From CAWICD01 sp052267165 (lineage in GTDB: Bacteria > Vulcanimicrobiota > Vulcanimicrobiia > Vulcanimicrobiales > Vulcanimicrobiaceae), in the NCBI GenBank assembly GCA_052267165.1, contig JBKQHO010000036.1:62001-126000 (forward strand): DNA of 64,000 bases, written 5' to 3'. Made by a program: the position numbers and the translations under genes. Under the pieces are notes generated by a model. It saw only the letters and a program-made list of their open reading frames with translations. It was not told where the DNA came from and searched no databases. Shown here piece by piece: positions 16,027 to 25,587 of the stretch. Positions within the stretch are counted from its first letter, which is position 1; each line of letters starts with the position of its first letter.

Positions 16027-18549
16027 TTAGCGGAACCACAAGATGTGAGCGTCCTCGAGCGGAGCGCTTGCTCCGGGATACGACGGAATGACGCGAGGTG
16101 TGTAGTCCGAGGATGAGCGCGACGCGGGGACATCGGCGGAATACACGCGCGCATCGCTCGAAGGCTCAGCGTCTTCAAGCCGCGTCATCTCCGTTACCAA
16201 GGGTGGCCCGCCGTCAAGCGGCTCTGCGTACAGCTGAACGCGAACCCAGTCGTCGCGCAACTCGCCGAGATGAACCTCAACGTGGACGGAGTGTTCTTGC
16301 GAAGTGCTCGTGACGTGAAGCTCGCCGAAGCGTAGCGACGCCCAGTGCTCGGCCAAGGCTGCTTTCCACTGCAATAACGAGCGGCCGTAGACGCCGCGAT
16401 CGCTCGCCCGCGCCCGATAGGCCGCAGCCGCGGGGAGATAATAGCGCTCCGTGTACTCGCGGACCGCCCGATTCGCCGAGAACTGCGGGGCCAAGCGGGA
16501 CATGCTTTCACGCATGCGTGCGATCCATTGCGTCGCGATGCCGTTGCCGTCACGGTCGTAAAACGCCGGGATGACCTGCTGTTCGAGCAGATCGTAGAGT
16601 GCTTCCGCTTCGGCCGCGTCCCAGGCCGGATCGTCGCCGTGTTCGTTCCCATCGCCGAGCGCCCAGCCGACTGCCGGCGAAGACGCTTCGGCCCACCATC
16701 CGTCCAGTTCCGAGAGATTGAGGCCGCCGTTGACGAGCACTTTCATTCCGCTCGTGCCGCACGCTTCCCACGGCCGGCGCGGCGTGTTGATCCAAAGATC
16801 CGCACCTTGCACGAGGCGTTCGGCCAGCACCAAGTCGTAATCGCTTAGGAAGACGGCGTGCCGCCGCACTTCGGGGCGCTGCACGAATTCGATCCAGGCC
16901 TTGATCATCGCCTGGCCCGCGCCGTCTTGCGGATGCGCCTTGCCGGCGATCACGAGCTGAACCGGACGTTCCCGGTCGGTCAGAATGCGAACGAGGCGCT
17001 CCGGGTCGTGTAGCAGCAAGTTCGGCCGCTTATAGGTTGCAAACCGGCGGGCGAAACCGACGGTCAACGCGTTCGGATCGAAGATTCCGGCCGCATCGTT
17101 CGCGTCCGCGCCGCGCGCGGCAAGCTCTCCGGCGAGCCGCTCGCGCACGAAACGTACGAACTCGACACGGTTCGACGCGCGAAGTTCCCACAGCGCACCG
17201 TCCGCCGCGCTGCGGATGTCGTCTCCGACGCGCTCCAATGCTCCGCGCCAGCGGTCGGGACCGCAGGTCGTCGTCCAGAGCGTGTCGGCGGCCTCTGAAT
17301 CCCAGGTGGGCGCGTGTACGCCGTTGGTGACGTAGCCGATGGGGACTTCCGCCTGCGGCCAGCGCGGGAAGAGACCCTGGAAGATGTGCCGGCTTACGGC
17401 GCCGTGCAGCCGGCTGACGCCGTTTACAGCCCCACTTCCGCGGACGGCGAGGTACGCCATGTTGAAGGGTTCGTCGGCGTCGCCCGGATCCGCACGCCCC
17501 AGTGCGAGGAATTGCGAGAGGTCGATGCCGAGACGCTCGTGCGCGTAGCGCTCCAGATACGGCCCGATCAAGCCCGGCGCGAAGCGGTCGAAGCCGGCTT
17601 CCACGGGCGTGTGGGTCGTAAAGACGTTGCCGGCCCGCGTGACCGCCAGCGCCGCTTCAAACGATTGCGCGTTGTCTTCCATGAAACTTCGCGCTCGTTC
17701 CAGCACCGCGAAGGCGGCGTGTCCTTCGTTGAGGTGACAGACGTCGGGATGGATGCCGAGACCGCGCAGCAACCGCCAGCCGCCGATCCCGAGCGCGACT
17801 TCCTGCGTCAGTCGCAACTCGGGTCCGCCGCCGTAAAGTTCGCTCGTGATGCCGCGATAGGCCGGCGGATTTGCCGGGTCGTTGCTATCGAGTAAATAGA
17901 GTTTGAGCCGGCCGATCTGCGCCTGCCAGGCGCGCAGCCAAACTTTTTGACCCGGCAAGATGACGCTCAACCGGAACCACTCGCCATCGTCGTTGCGCAC
18001 CGGCCTGATCGGCAGCTGGCCGGGGTCGTTGTACGGGTAGAGGGCACGTTGGTTTCCGTCGACGTCGATGACCTGACGAAAGTACCCCTGTTGGTAGAGA
18101 AGCCCCACCCCGACGACGGGCACGCCCAAATCGGCGGCGCCTTTGAGCTGATCACCCGCGACGTTGCCCAAGCCGCCGGAGTAGATGGGAAGCGCTTCAC
18201 TGAGCCCGAACTCCATGCTGAAGTAGGCGACGCAGCTCAGCGACGACGCGTCGTGCGCTCGCTGAAACCACGCCTGCGCCTCCATGTCTCGCCGCTGGCT
18301 GTTGCGGAGTTCGCGAACGCGTTGGCCGAATTCCGCGTCGTCCTCCAGGGCTTTGAGCTTCGTGCGTGAAGCCGTTTGGAGCACGACCCACGGGTTGTGA
18401 GTCAGCTCCCACAGCTCCGGCTCGATCTTGCTCCACACGGGATCCGTCGTATGGTCCCAACAGTTCCGAAGGTCCAAAGCCAATTCCACCAGGAGATCCC
18501 GGACTTCGGGCTCGGATTCGAACAGCGGGCTGTTGAGGTCGCGCATCAC
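16027..18549 (-). CDS. glgP: Alpha-glucan phosphorylase (GT35, short GlgP type)
   Basis: The 840-aa protein has the N-terminal alpha-glucan phosphorylase domain (VELALDLRNCWDHTTDPVW), AYFSMEFGLSEALPIYSGGL, and the pyridoxal-phosphate region EACGTSGMKVLVNGG with GGLNLSELDGWW. It releases glucose-1-phosphate from glycogen or maltodextrins in the cytoplasm. The length and the CGTSGMK motif match the archaeal/bacterial short subfamily rather than the classical muscle-type enzyme. It is a single-gene unit with a 140-base gap upstream. Confidence 0.93.
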   Translation of the reverse strand: MMRDLNSPLFESEPEVRDLLVELALDLRNCWDHTTDPVWSKIEPELWELTHNPWVVLQTASRTKLKALEDDAEFGQRVRELRNSQRRDMEAQAWFQRAHDASSLSCVAYFSMEFGLSEALPIYSGGLGNVAGDQLKGAADLGVPVVGVGLLYQQGYFRQVIDVDGNQRALYPYNDPGQLPIRPVRNDDGEWFRLSVILPGQKVWLRAWQAQIGRLKLYLLDSNDPANPPAYRGITSELYGGGPELRLTQEVALGIGGWRLLRGLGIHPDVCHLNEGHAAFAVLERARSFMEDNAQSFEAALAVTRAGNVFTTHTPVEAGFDRFAPGLIGPYLERYAHERLGIDLSQFLALGRADPGDADEPFNMAYLAVRGSGAVNGVSRLHGAVSRHIFQGLFPRWPQAEVPIGYVTNGVHAPTWDSEAADTLWTTTCGPDRWRGALERVGDDIRSAADGALWELRASNRVEFVRFVRERLAGELAARGADANDAAGIFDPNALTVGFARRFATYKRPNLLLHDPERLVRILTDRERPVQLVIAGKAHPQDGAGQAMIKAWIEFVQRPEVRRHAVFLSDYDLVLAERLVQGADLWINTPRRPWEACGTSGMKVLVNGGLNLSELDGWWAEASSPAVGWALGDGNEHGDDPAWDAAEAEALYDLLEQQVIPAFYDRDGNGIATQWIARMRESMSRLAPQFSANRAVREYTERYYLPAAAAYRARASDRGVYGRSLLQWKAALAEHWASLRFGELHVTSTSQEHSVHVEVHLGELRDDWVRVQLYAEPLDGGPPLVTEMTRLEDAEPSSDARVYSADVPASRSSSDYTPRVIPSYPGASAPLEDAHILWFR

Positions 18550-18690
18550 CCATTTTCCCTTTCACTTGTGCTTCGCCGATCCCGGCGGCCGAGTACCGAA
18601 GAGACCCGTCAACGCTTCAGAATACGACAATTCCATAAAGGTCTGGTGAACAAAGAGTTAAGGCCCAGGTGGGCGCTCAGGAGGCTGCAC

Positions 18691-19460
18691 CTGACTGCCG
18701 GCACGTCCCTGCCTGGTAAACACAGCATCTACGCGTGCCCCATATGCAAGCAGATCTTGCGCCAAGACGACGGCGTGCTGCGCTGCGAGAGCTGTCCCCG
18801 AGCGTGAACGGCATCCCCGATTTCATTTGGGAAGAACTCTCCCGAAGCATGGACCCCGTCCTGCGGAGGATGCGCTTCATCGATCGGATGGCGAGCATTT
18901 ACGAGACGAGATTGTGGTACCAGTTCGTCTTGAATATCTACGGCGGGTTTCACAGCGCATCGCTGGCAGAGCTGATCAAGAAGGTCACTGCGAACGTCGG
19001 CCCGACCGAGGGCCGCGTGCTCGATGTCGCCTGCGGACCGGGCACGTTTGGCCGGCGGATCGCGTCACCACGAAACGAGGTCTTCGGAATCGACGTATCA
19101 GGCGGGATGTGTCGTCAGGGGGCAGCTTACCTTGCGGCCCTTCCATTCGAGGCGAGCCTTTTCGATGCTGCGATCTGTTGCGGGTCGCTTCATCTCTTTG
19201 CGGATACGGTGACGGCTCTGCGCGAGATCGGCCGTGCCATGAAGCCGGCGGCCGTTCTTTCAGTCTTCACCTTCGTTGCAGGCCGCCGCGGTATCCTGAC
19301 GTTTCGCGCTGTGCGTGAGTGGAGCCGGCGGACGCAGGGGCTTCACGTTTTTGAGCTTCCCGAACTGGAGCAGTACTTGGCTGCTTCCGGTTTTGAGGAC
19401 TTCCAGCCCGACGTCTCCGGCTCCAGCGTGACCTTCAGCGCTCGCAAGCAAACAGCCTGA
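18691..19460 (+). pseudogene. SAM-dependent methyltransferase with zinc-ribbon N-terminus, probably broken
   Basis: The N-terminal frame, beginning at a CTG six bases after AGGAGG, encodes a Cys4 ribbon (YACPICKQILRQ, then RCESCPRA) and hits a stop at 18805-18807. The next frame continues SVNGIPDFIWEELSRSMDP, the class I methyltransferase motif VLDVACGPGTFGRR, then GIDVSGGMCRQGAAYLAALP and FDAAICCGSLHLF. The ribbon-then-NGIPDF order is normal for this family, so a frameshift near 18800 splits one gene. About 20 residues usually found between RQGAAY and ALPFE are also missing. An alternative is translation from GTG 18735 of a shorter 241-aa protein. Confidence 0.6.
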
Positions 19461-19465
19461 GGGGT

Positions 19466-20254
19466 CTACGACTCCATGCGGGCACGCGCGATCACGCGGC
19501 GGGCCGCCGCCAGCAGCGGCGCGTCGACCATCGTCGCGCCGACCACGCCGACGCCGCCGCCTTCGACCGCCGCGACGATCGCCCGTGCGCGCTCGACTTC
19601 AGCCGCACTCGGTTTGAAGGCGGCGAGGACCGGCGCGACCTGACGCGGATGGATCGCGAGCTTCCCGTCAAAGCCGAACGCGATCGAGCGATGCGCATCG
19701 GCCGCCAAACCAGCCTCATCGTCGAGCTGCACGAACGGCGTGTCGATCGCGAGCCGCCCCGCGCCCCGCGCAGCCAGCACCACGGCGCTGCGCAACGGTG
19801 CAAGTACCTCGGGGACGGGCAGCGCGCCGAGCTCAGCGCAAAGGTCGAAGGCGCCGAAGGCCAGCGCAACCACATTCGGAGCGTGCGCGAGCTCGCACAC
19901 GCGCTCGATGCCGCGCACGGTCTCGATCAGCGCGATCGCGGGCACGCCTTCGGGGAGCGCGTGCAGATCCTCGAGCGACTCCGTTTTGGGGACGACGATC
20001 GCGTGCGGGTGCAGGCCCGCCAGCGAGACGAGATCCGCCGCGCCGGCCGGCGTGCGCGGCGGATTGATGCGAACGAAGGCGTCCAGGCCGCCCCGCAGCG
20101 CCGTCCCGACGTACACGCGCGCCGCGTCCTTGGCTGCGGGCGCGACCGCGTCTTCGAGATCGAGAATCGCGGCCGCGGCGCCGCTGGCGACGGCTTTGGC
20201 AAAGCGCTCGGGACGGTCGCCGGGGACGAACAGAAGGACGGTGACGTCGAGCAT
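19466..20254 (-). CDS. HpcH/HpaI aldolase / citrate lyase beta-like (CitE family)
   Basis: The 262-aa TIM-barrel protein has LFVPGDRPERFAKA, the metal region AILDLEDAVAPAAKD, FVRINPPRTP, IALIETVRGI and the C-terminal FGFDGKLAIHPRQV. The family cleaves CoA-thioester substrates such as citryl-CoA, malyl-CoA or citramalyl-CoA; which one cannot be told from sequence. It lies 12 bases after carB on the same strand, so it is probably co-transcribed. A duplicate of its 3' end lies at 15.9 kb. Confidence 0.85.
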   Translation of the reverse strand: MLDVTVLLFVPGDRPERFAKAVASGAAAAILDLEDAVAPAAKDAARVYVGTALRGGLDAFVRINPPRTPAGAADLVSLAGLHPHAIVVPKTESLEDLHALPEGVPAIALIETVRGIERVCELAHAPNVVALAFGAFDLCAELGALPVPEVLAPLRSAVVLAARGAGRLAIDTPFVQLDDEAGLAADAHRSIAFGFDGKLAIHPRQVAPVLAAFKPSAAEVERARAIVAAVEGGGVGVVGATMVDAPLLAAARRVIARARMES

Positions 20255-20266
20255 ACCGACCTTCCG

Positions 20267-23200
20267 CTAGTGGACGGGAATGCCGGCGCGGTAGTCTTGC
20301 AGCGAACGCGGCGGGCCGGCGGTCGAGGCGAGCGCGTCGGCGAGCGCGCGCGCCGTGTCGAGGCTGGTAACGCAAGCGACGCTCGTCTCGACGGCGGCCC
20401 GCCGAATGCGGTAGCCGTCGGAGATCTCGCGCGCGCCCAGCGCGTTGTTGATGACCAGATCGACCGAACGCGCTGCGATCACTTCGAGCACGTGCGGCGA
20501 GCCGTCCGAGATCTTGTTGACGCGCTCGGCCGGGATGCCGCTAGCGACGAGCAGATCGTGCGTGCCGCCGGTCGCGACGAAAGTAAAGCCCAGCTCGGCG
20601 TAGCGCCGCAGGATCGAAACGGATTCGGATTTCTCTTCGTCGGCGATCGATACGAGGATGCGGCCGCGCCGCGCGGGGTCGCCCGGCTCCGGGACGCGGG
20701 TGCCGGCCGCGATGAATCCCTTGCGCAGTGCGCCCGCGAAGGTCTCGTCGATGCCGAGCACCTCGCCGGTCGATTTCATCTCGGGTCCGAGGATCGTCTC
20801 GACGCCGCGCATCTTCGCGAACGAGAATACCGGCACTTTGACGACGACGAAGGGCGCATCCGGCAGCAAGCCCGTGCCGTAGGGCATGTCACGCAGCTTC
20901 TCGCCGAGCGCGACGCGGGTCGCCGCGGCGACGAGGTTGATGCCGGTCGCTTTCGAGATGATCGGAACCGTGCGGCTCGCGCGCGGATTAGCCTCGATGA
21001 TATAGAGTTCGCCCTTGTGGATGACGAACTGGATGTTGATCAGGCCGCGCGTCTGGAGCTCGTGCGCGATCGCGCGCGTGACCTCGACGATGCGCTGCTG
21101 CATCGCCTTTGAGATCGTTTGCGGCGGATAGACCGAGATCGAGTCGCCGGAGTGGATGCCAGCCCGCTCGATATGCTCGAAGACGCCCGGGACCAGGATG
21201 TTCTCGCCGTCGTAGACGGCGTCGACCTCGACCTCGAGACCGCGCAGATACTTGTCGACGAGCAGCGGCTTGCCCGGCGTGATCGGCGGGGCGGTCTCGA
21301 CGTACGAGAGCAGCTGCCCCTCGTTGTAGACGATCTCCATGCCGCGGCCGCCGAGCACGTACGACGGGCGGACCAAAACCGGAAAGCCCAGCTCGCGCGC
21401 GATCACGCGAGCTTGGCGAAAGGTGTTCGCCGAGCGGCCTCGCGGGCGCGCCACGCCGAGGCGCGCGAGCGCCGCGTCGAACTTCTCGCGATCTTCCGCC
21501 ATGTCGAGGCTGCGCCGGTCGCTGCCGACGATCCTCACGCCGCGCCGGGCCAATTCGCTCGCGAGGTTGATCGCGGTCTGCCCTCCGAAGGCGAGCATCA
21601 CGCCGCTCGCCCCGGTCGCGTCGTACGCGGCTTGGACTTCGTCGGGCCCCGGCGGCTCGAAGACGAGCACGTCCGAGATGTCGAAGTCGGTCGAGACGGT
21701 CTCGGGATTGTTGTTGACGACGACCGCGGCGCGGCCCGCCTCACGCAGGGCCCAGGCCGCATGCACGCAGCTGTAGTCGAACTCGATTCCCTGGCCGATA
21801 CGAATCGGTCCGCTGCCGACGACCACGATCGCTTCGCGCGCGGGCTTGCGCATCTCGTCCTGTTCGTAGCGCGAGAGGTAGTAGTAGGGCGAGCGGGCCG
21901 GAAACTCGGCGGCGGCCGTGTCGACCATGCGGAACGCGGCGCCGCGCGCATGCTGGGGATCCTGCTCGAGCACCGAAGCCTGATTCCAGAGCGAAACGTT
22001 GTTGTTCGCGTCGGTCAGGTGCGCGAGGCCGGCCTGCGAGTAACCGCGCTCGGCGGCCTTGCGCAAGTCCTCGACGGTCGCCGAGGCGCGCAAGCGCATC
22101 TCGAGCGCGACCAGCTCGTAGATCTCCCACAGCCAGAACGGATCGATCTGCGAGAGGAGCGCGAGCGTCTTGGGTTTGACGCCGCGGCGCAGCGATTCGG
22201 CCAACGCGAAGAGCCGCTCGTGGGTCGGCGCGCCGATCACCTCGTCGAGTTCGTCCTGATTCCAGCTCTCGAGCGGCGTTCCGGTCAGCGTCTCGCGCCC
22301 GAGATCGAGCCCGCGCACCGCCTTCATGAGAGCGGCACCGAAAGTCCGGCCGATCCCCATCGCTTCGCCGGTCGACTTCATCTGCGTGCCGAGGCGCGTG
22401 TCGGCGCGCGGGAACTTGTCGAAGGGCCAGCGCGGAATCTTGACGACGACGTAGTCGAGCGTCGGCTCGTAGGCGGCTTTGGTGACGCCGGTGACCGGGT
22501 TCTCGATCTCGTCGAGGGTCATGCCGAGCGCGATCTTGGTCGCGATCTTAGCGATCGGGTAGCCCGTCGCTTTCGAGGCCAGCGCCGAGCTGCGGCTGAC
22601 GCGCGGGTTGACTTCGATGATGTTGTACTCGCTGCGGTCGGGGTGCAGCGCGAACTGGATGTTGCAGCCGCCTTCGACCTTGAGCGCGCGGATGACGTTG
22701 ATGCTCGCGCTGCGCAACATTTGATATTCGAGGTCCGAGAGCGTCTGCGAGGGCGCGACCACGATCGAGTCGCCGGTGTGCACGCCGACCGCGTCGATGT
22801 TCTCCATGTTGCAGACGATGATGCAGTTGTCCGCGCAGTCGCGCAGGACTTCGTACTCGACTTCCTTCCAGCCCAGCAGCGACGTCTCGACCAGCGCCTG
22901 GTGGATGAGCGACGCCGCGAGACCGACCGCAAGCGTCTCGCGCAGCTCGCCCTCGTTGCGCACGACGCCGCCGCCGGTTCCACCCAGCGTGTAGGCGGGC
23001 CGCACGACCAGCGGGTAGCCGGCTTCTTGCGCGAAGGCGACGGCGCTCTCGATATCGGTCACGATCTCGCTGCGCGGCACCGGCTCGCCGATCGCGAGCA
23101 TCGCGTCTTTGAACTGTGCCCGGTCCTCCGCGAGCTTGATCGTCGCGATCGGCGTGCCCAGAAGCTCGATGTTGTAGCGCTCGAGAACGCCCGCTTCGTG

Positions 23201-23494
23201 CAATTCGACGGCGAGGTTGAGCCCCGTCTGGCCGCCGAGCGTCGGCAGCAGTGCGTCGGGCCGCTCGCGCGCAACGATCGTTTCGAGCGACGCGGCCGTC
23301 AGCGGCTCGAGGTAGACGGCGTCGGCCACCTCCGGATCGGTCATGATCGTGGCCGGGTTCGAATTGACCAGGACGACCCGATGGCCCTCGTCGCGCAACG
23401 CGCGGCATGCTTGCACGCCTGCGTAGTCAAACTCGGCGGCCTGTCCGATGACGATCGGACCCGAGCCAATCACGAGGACGTTACGGCGGGGCAC
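20267..23494 (-). CDS. carB: Carbamoyl-phosphate synthase large subunit
   Basis: The 1075-aa protein has the two ATP-grasp halves in order. Half one starts VLVIGSGPIVIGQAAEFDYA and contains YPLVVRPAYTLGGTGGG. Half two starts VVVGSGPIRIGQGIEFDYS and contains FPVLVRPSYVLGGRGME. The allosteric MGS-like domain (VATGGTHDLLVASGI) is at the end. It makes carbamoyl phosphate from bicarbonate, ATP and glutamine-derived ammonia for arginine and pyrimidine synthesis. Its partner carA is 13 kb away at 36.4-37.5 kb rather than adjacent. Confidence 0.98.
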   Translation of the reverse strand: MPRRNVLVIGSGPIVIGQAAEFDYAGVQACRALRDEGHRVVLVNSNPATIMTDPEVADAVYLEPLTAASLETIVARERPDALLPTLGGQTGLNLAVELHEAGVLERYNIELLGTPIATIKLAEDRAQFKDAMLAIGEPVPRSEIVTDIESAVAFAQEAGYPLVVRPAYTLGGTGGGVVRNEGELRETLAVGLAASLIHQALVETSLLGWKEVEYEVLRDCADNCIIVCNMENIDAVGVHTGDSIVVAPSQTLSDLEYQMLRSASINVIRALKVEGGCNIQFALHPDRSEYNIIEVNPRVSRSSALASKATGYPIAKIATKIALGMTLDEIENPVTGVTKAAYEPTLDYVVVKIPRWPFDKFPRADTRLGTQMKSTGEAMGIGRTFGAALMKAVRGLDLGRETLTGTPLESWNQDELDEVIGAPTHERLFALAESLRRGVKPKTLALLSQIDPFWLWEIYELVALEMRLRASATVEDLRKAAERGYSQAGLAHLTDANNNVSLWNQASVLEQDPQHARGAAFRMVDTAAAEFPARSPYYYLSRYEQDEMRKPAREAIVVVGSGPIRIGQGIEFDYSCVHAAWALREAGRAAVVVNNNPETVSTDFDISDVLVFEPPGPDEVQAAYDATGASGVMLAFGGQTAINLASELARRGVRIVGSDRRSLDMAEDREKFDAALARLGVARPRGRSANTFRQARVIARELGFPVLVRPSYVLGGRGMEIVYNEGQLLSYVETAPPITPGKPLLVDKYLRGLEVEVDAVYDGENILVPGVFEHIERAGIHSGDSISVYPPQTISKAMQQRIVEVTRAIAHELQTRGLINIQFVIHKGELYIIEANPRASRTVPIISKATGINLVAAATRVALGEKLRDMPYGTGLLPDAPFVVVKVPVFSFAKMRGVETILGPEMKSTGEVLGIDETFAGALRKGFIAAGTRVPEPGDPARRGRILVSIADEEKSESVSILRRYAELGFTFVATGGTHDLLVASGIPAERVNKISDGSPHVLEVIAARSVDLVINNALGAREISDGYRIRRAAVETSVACVTSLDTARALADALASTAGPPRSLQDYRAGIPVH

Positions 23495-23574
23495 GGCTCT
23501 CTGCTTACGGCCGCAGCGACGGTGAGGCCTTCAAGACCGAGGACGCCGCTCGCCCGAGCGACTAAGGTGGCACC

Positions 23575-23713
23575 CTTCGACTGGGCTCGCTTCGCTCGCT
23601 CCGCTCAGGATGACCCTTCGACAGGCTCAGGGTGACGACGCATTTATGTCATGCTGAGCTCGTCGGAGCATGAGCTCGTCGCCCTTCGGCTCCGCTCGCT
23701 GCGCTCAGGGTGA
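23575..23713. repeat. Cluster of intergenic CTTCGACAGGCTCAGGGTGAC-type repeats
   Basis: Three related units lie in about 140 bases: a longer variant from 23575, CTTCGACAGGCTCAGGGTGAC at 23616-23636, and a variant starting near 23648 that ends GCTCAGGGTGAC. They combine CTTCG, GCTCGCT and GCTCAGG-TGAC blocks. A diverged single unit is at 3105-3125. Such units can form hairpins, but their role is unknown. Confidence 0.65.
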
Positions 23714-23732
23714 CATCAACCCCCGAAAACGC

Positions 23733-23766
23733 GATTCGGCTCGTCCGTACCCGAACGAGCCGAATC
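23733..23766 (-). terminator. Probable intrinsic terminator of the cytochrome c gene
   Basis: A 12-base perfect stem, GATTCGGCTCGT with ACGAGCCGAATC, encloses a 10-base loop and starts 22 bases after the cytochrome stop. On the minus strand it is followed by GCGTTTTCGG, a short T run, so termination is plausible though the tract is weak. Confidence 0.6.
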
Positions 23767-23788
23767 ATTCACGACTTGAGGATTGCTC

Positions 23789-24184
23789 TTACTTGACGTC
23801 CGAGGCTTTGACGGCCGAGGCCTTGTTGCCCCACGACGAGCGAATGTAGGTTATGACCGCGGCGATCTCGTCGTTCTTGAGCTGGCCTTTCCACGCGGGC
23901 ATCGCGCCGTTGTAGTCCTTGCCGCTGACGGTGATCTTGCCGTTGAGGCCGTTGGAGACGATGGCGATGACCTTCTTCGGGTCGCCGGTGACGACCGAGT
24001 TGCCGGCCAGCGGCGGGAATGCCGGCGCAAGGCCTTGACCGTTCGCCTGATGACAGCTCGCGCACTTCGACGCGTAGATGGCCGCGCCGTCAGGACCGGC
24101 GGCCGCCGCCGCTTGTCCGTGAGGGACGATCGCAGCCGCGCCGAGCATTGCGGCGGCCGCGAGAAAAATTACGAAGCGCTTCAG
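23789..24184 (-). CDS. Exported c-type cytochrome, single haem
   Basis: A signal peptide (KRFVIFLAAAAMLGAAAIV, then AAAAA) precedes a cytochrome c domain with one CASCH haem site and likely axial methionine in YNGAMPAW. It is a periplasmic electron carrier of the CccA/cbb3-associated small type. The best start is a CTG at 24182-24184, six bases after AAAGGAG; no ATG, GTG or TTG fits the signal peptide. The only upstream ATG in frame, at 24244, would add a charged stretch of 20 residues and ignore the ribosome-binding site. Confidence 0.85.
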   Translation of the reverse strand: MKRFVIFLAAAAMLGAAAIVPHGQAAAAAGPDGAAIYASKCASCHQANGQGLAPAFPPLAGNSVVTGDPKKVIAIVSNGLNGKITVSGKDYNGAMPAWKGQLKNDEIAAVITYIRSSWGNKASAVKASDVK

Positions 24185-24267
24185 GTGTGACTCCTTTGCA
24201 TGACGGATGGCAACGGTCGGGCTTCGGCCCCTGCGCTGCCGCACCTTGGAAAAGCCTTAGCAGGGTG

Positions 24268-24918
24268 CTATGGCGATAAACGCGTGATCTGCCAGCCGCG
24301 TTCCTCGCGCGCATACGATATTCGGTCGTGCACGCGGTCCTGTCGGCCTTGCCAGAACTCGAACGCGTCGGGCACGACGCGGAAGCCGCCCCAATACGAC
24401 GGGCGCTCGACGTCGCGGCCTGCGAAGCGCTGCTCCTCCTCCTTCACCCGAGCCTCCAAGTAGGGACGGCTCGGTACGGGGGCGCTTTGCTGCGAGGCCC
24501 ACGCGCCCAACTGGTGTCCGCGTGGGCGCTCCGCGAAGTAGGCGTCGGAATCGGCCGCGTCGACGCGCTCGACGGTGCCGTCGATCCGAACCTGCCGTTG
24601 CAGCGAACCCCACCAAAAAAGGAGCGTGGCGAACGGCTTGGCCTGCAATTCGCGTCCCTTGCGGCTTTCGTAGTTGGTGAAGAACGTCAGGCCGCGCCGG
24701 TCGCAGTCGCGCAGCAGGACGGTGCGCGCCGAAGGGCGGCCGTCGAGGCCGAGCGTCGCGAGCGTCATCGCGTTCGGCTCGACGATCCGCTCGTCGGCGA
24801 GCGCGGCCTCGAGCCAGACTCGGAACTGGTCGAACGGGTCCGGCGCGACGCTCGACTCGTCGAGCACGCCTAACTCGTAGCTGACGCGGAGCCCGCGCAG
24901 CTCCTCGGACGTGCTCAT
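24268..24918 (-). CDS. pdxH: Pyridoxamine/pyridoxine 5'-phosphate oxidase
   Basis: The 216-aa protein has the PdxH landmarks: PNAMTLATLGLDGRPSARTV, RGLTFFTNYESRKGREL, LFWWGSLQRQVRIDG, YFAERPRGHQLGAWAS and the C-terminal WGGFRVVPDAFEFWQG with DRISY. It uses FMN to make pyridoxal phosphate in the cytoplasm. Its start overlaps the preceding gene's stop by four bases. Confidence 0.95.
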   Translation of the reverse strand: MSTSEELRGLRVSYELGVLDESSVAPDPFDQFRVWLEAALADERIVEPNAMTLATLGLDGRPSARTVLLRDCDRRGLTFFTNYESRKGRELQAKPFATLLFWWGSLQRQVRIDGTVERVDAADSDAYFAERPRGHQLGAWASQQSAPVPSRPYLEARVKEEEQRFAGRDVERPSYWGGFRVVPDAFEFWQGRQDRVHDRISYAREERGWQITRLSP

Positions 24919-25565
24919 GCGCGCTTCGCCCGGTACGAGGCGACCGCATGCGGCGGGAGCATGTGCGAGATCCGCTCGAACGACTCGTACACGTGCCCGT
25001 CGGCGAGGCCAAACATGTCGCCCATCGACGCGAGCGAGCCCGCCTTGGCCTCGAGTGCCGTGAGCGCCGCCTCATAGGCCCACGGCATCAGCACCGCGAC
25101 CCGGCGGCCGTCGTCGCTTACGAAGACGTCGGCGCCTTGGAAGCCGGTGATGTCGACCATGAAGGCCTCGGCGTAATTTTGGAACGCTTCGACGAGGCGA
25201 TCCGTCATCTCCGGGCGCACCACGAAGCGCTGCGTGATGAAGACCGACTCGTCGCCGGGCGATTCCGTGCCCTCGACGCGCGCGCCCAGCCGGTACGTGC
25301 GCACGTCGGAGCTGCGCGAGCGCCAGTTCGCGCCTTCGATGAGGTTGAGCGGCGCGTGACCTTCGAGCCACGGGTCTTCCCCCTCGAAGACGACTTCGAT
25401 GGCAATGGCGTCGTGATCGGGCCGCACGTACAGCGCGCCCTCGACGAAGCCGGCCACGTCGGTCAGCGTGCCAAGCCGTTCGGCGAGCTCGCTCGGCAGC
25501 CCGCGGTGCGGGGTCGCGTCGAGCTCGAAAAAGGCAAGAACGGTGCGCAGGTTGGCGGCTGACAT
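24915..25565 (-). CDS. Hypothetical protein, 216 aa, ferredoxin-like fold suspected
   Basis: The ATG at 25565 lies 22 bases after the stop of the VWA gene, which makes it preferable to the longer reading frame that overlaps that gene. Alternating charged and hydrophobic strands, with ITQRFVVRPEMTDRLVEAFQ and VDITGFQGADVFVSDDG, recall antibiotic-biosynthesis monooxygenase (ABM) dimers, which are small alpha+beta folds. No cofactor motif is visible. It is coupled to pdxH by ATGA. Confidence 0.5.
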   Translation of the reverse strand: MSAANLRTVLAFFELDATPHRGLPSELAERLGTLTDVAGFVEGALYVRPDHDAIAIEVVFEGEDPWLEGHAPLNLIEGANWRSRSSDVRTYRLGARVEGTESPGDESVFITQRFVVRPEMTDRLVEAFQNYAEAFMVDITGFQGADVFVSDDGRRVAVLMPWAYEAALTALEAKAGSLASMGDMFGLADGHVYESFERISHMLPPHAVASYRAKRA

Positions 25566-25587
25566 GCAGGCTTGTTGGACGCGGCTG

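Noticed and set aside
21119..23635. 838-codon plus-strand ORF opposite carB
   Set aside because: It is the antisense frame of carB, with charged low-complexity composition. carB is clearly the real gene.
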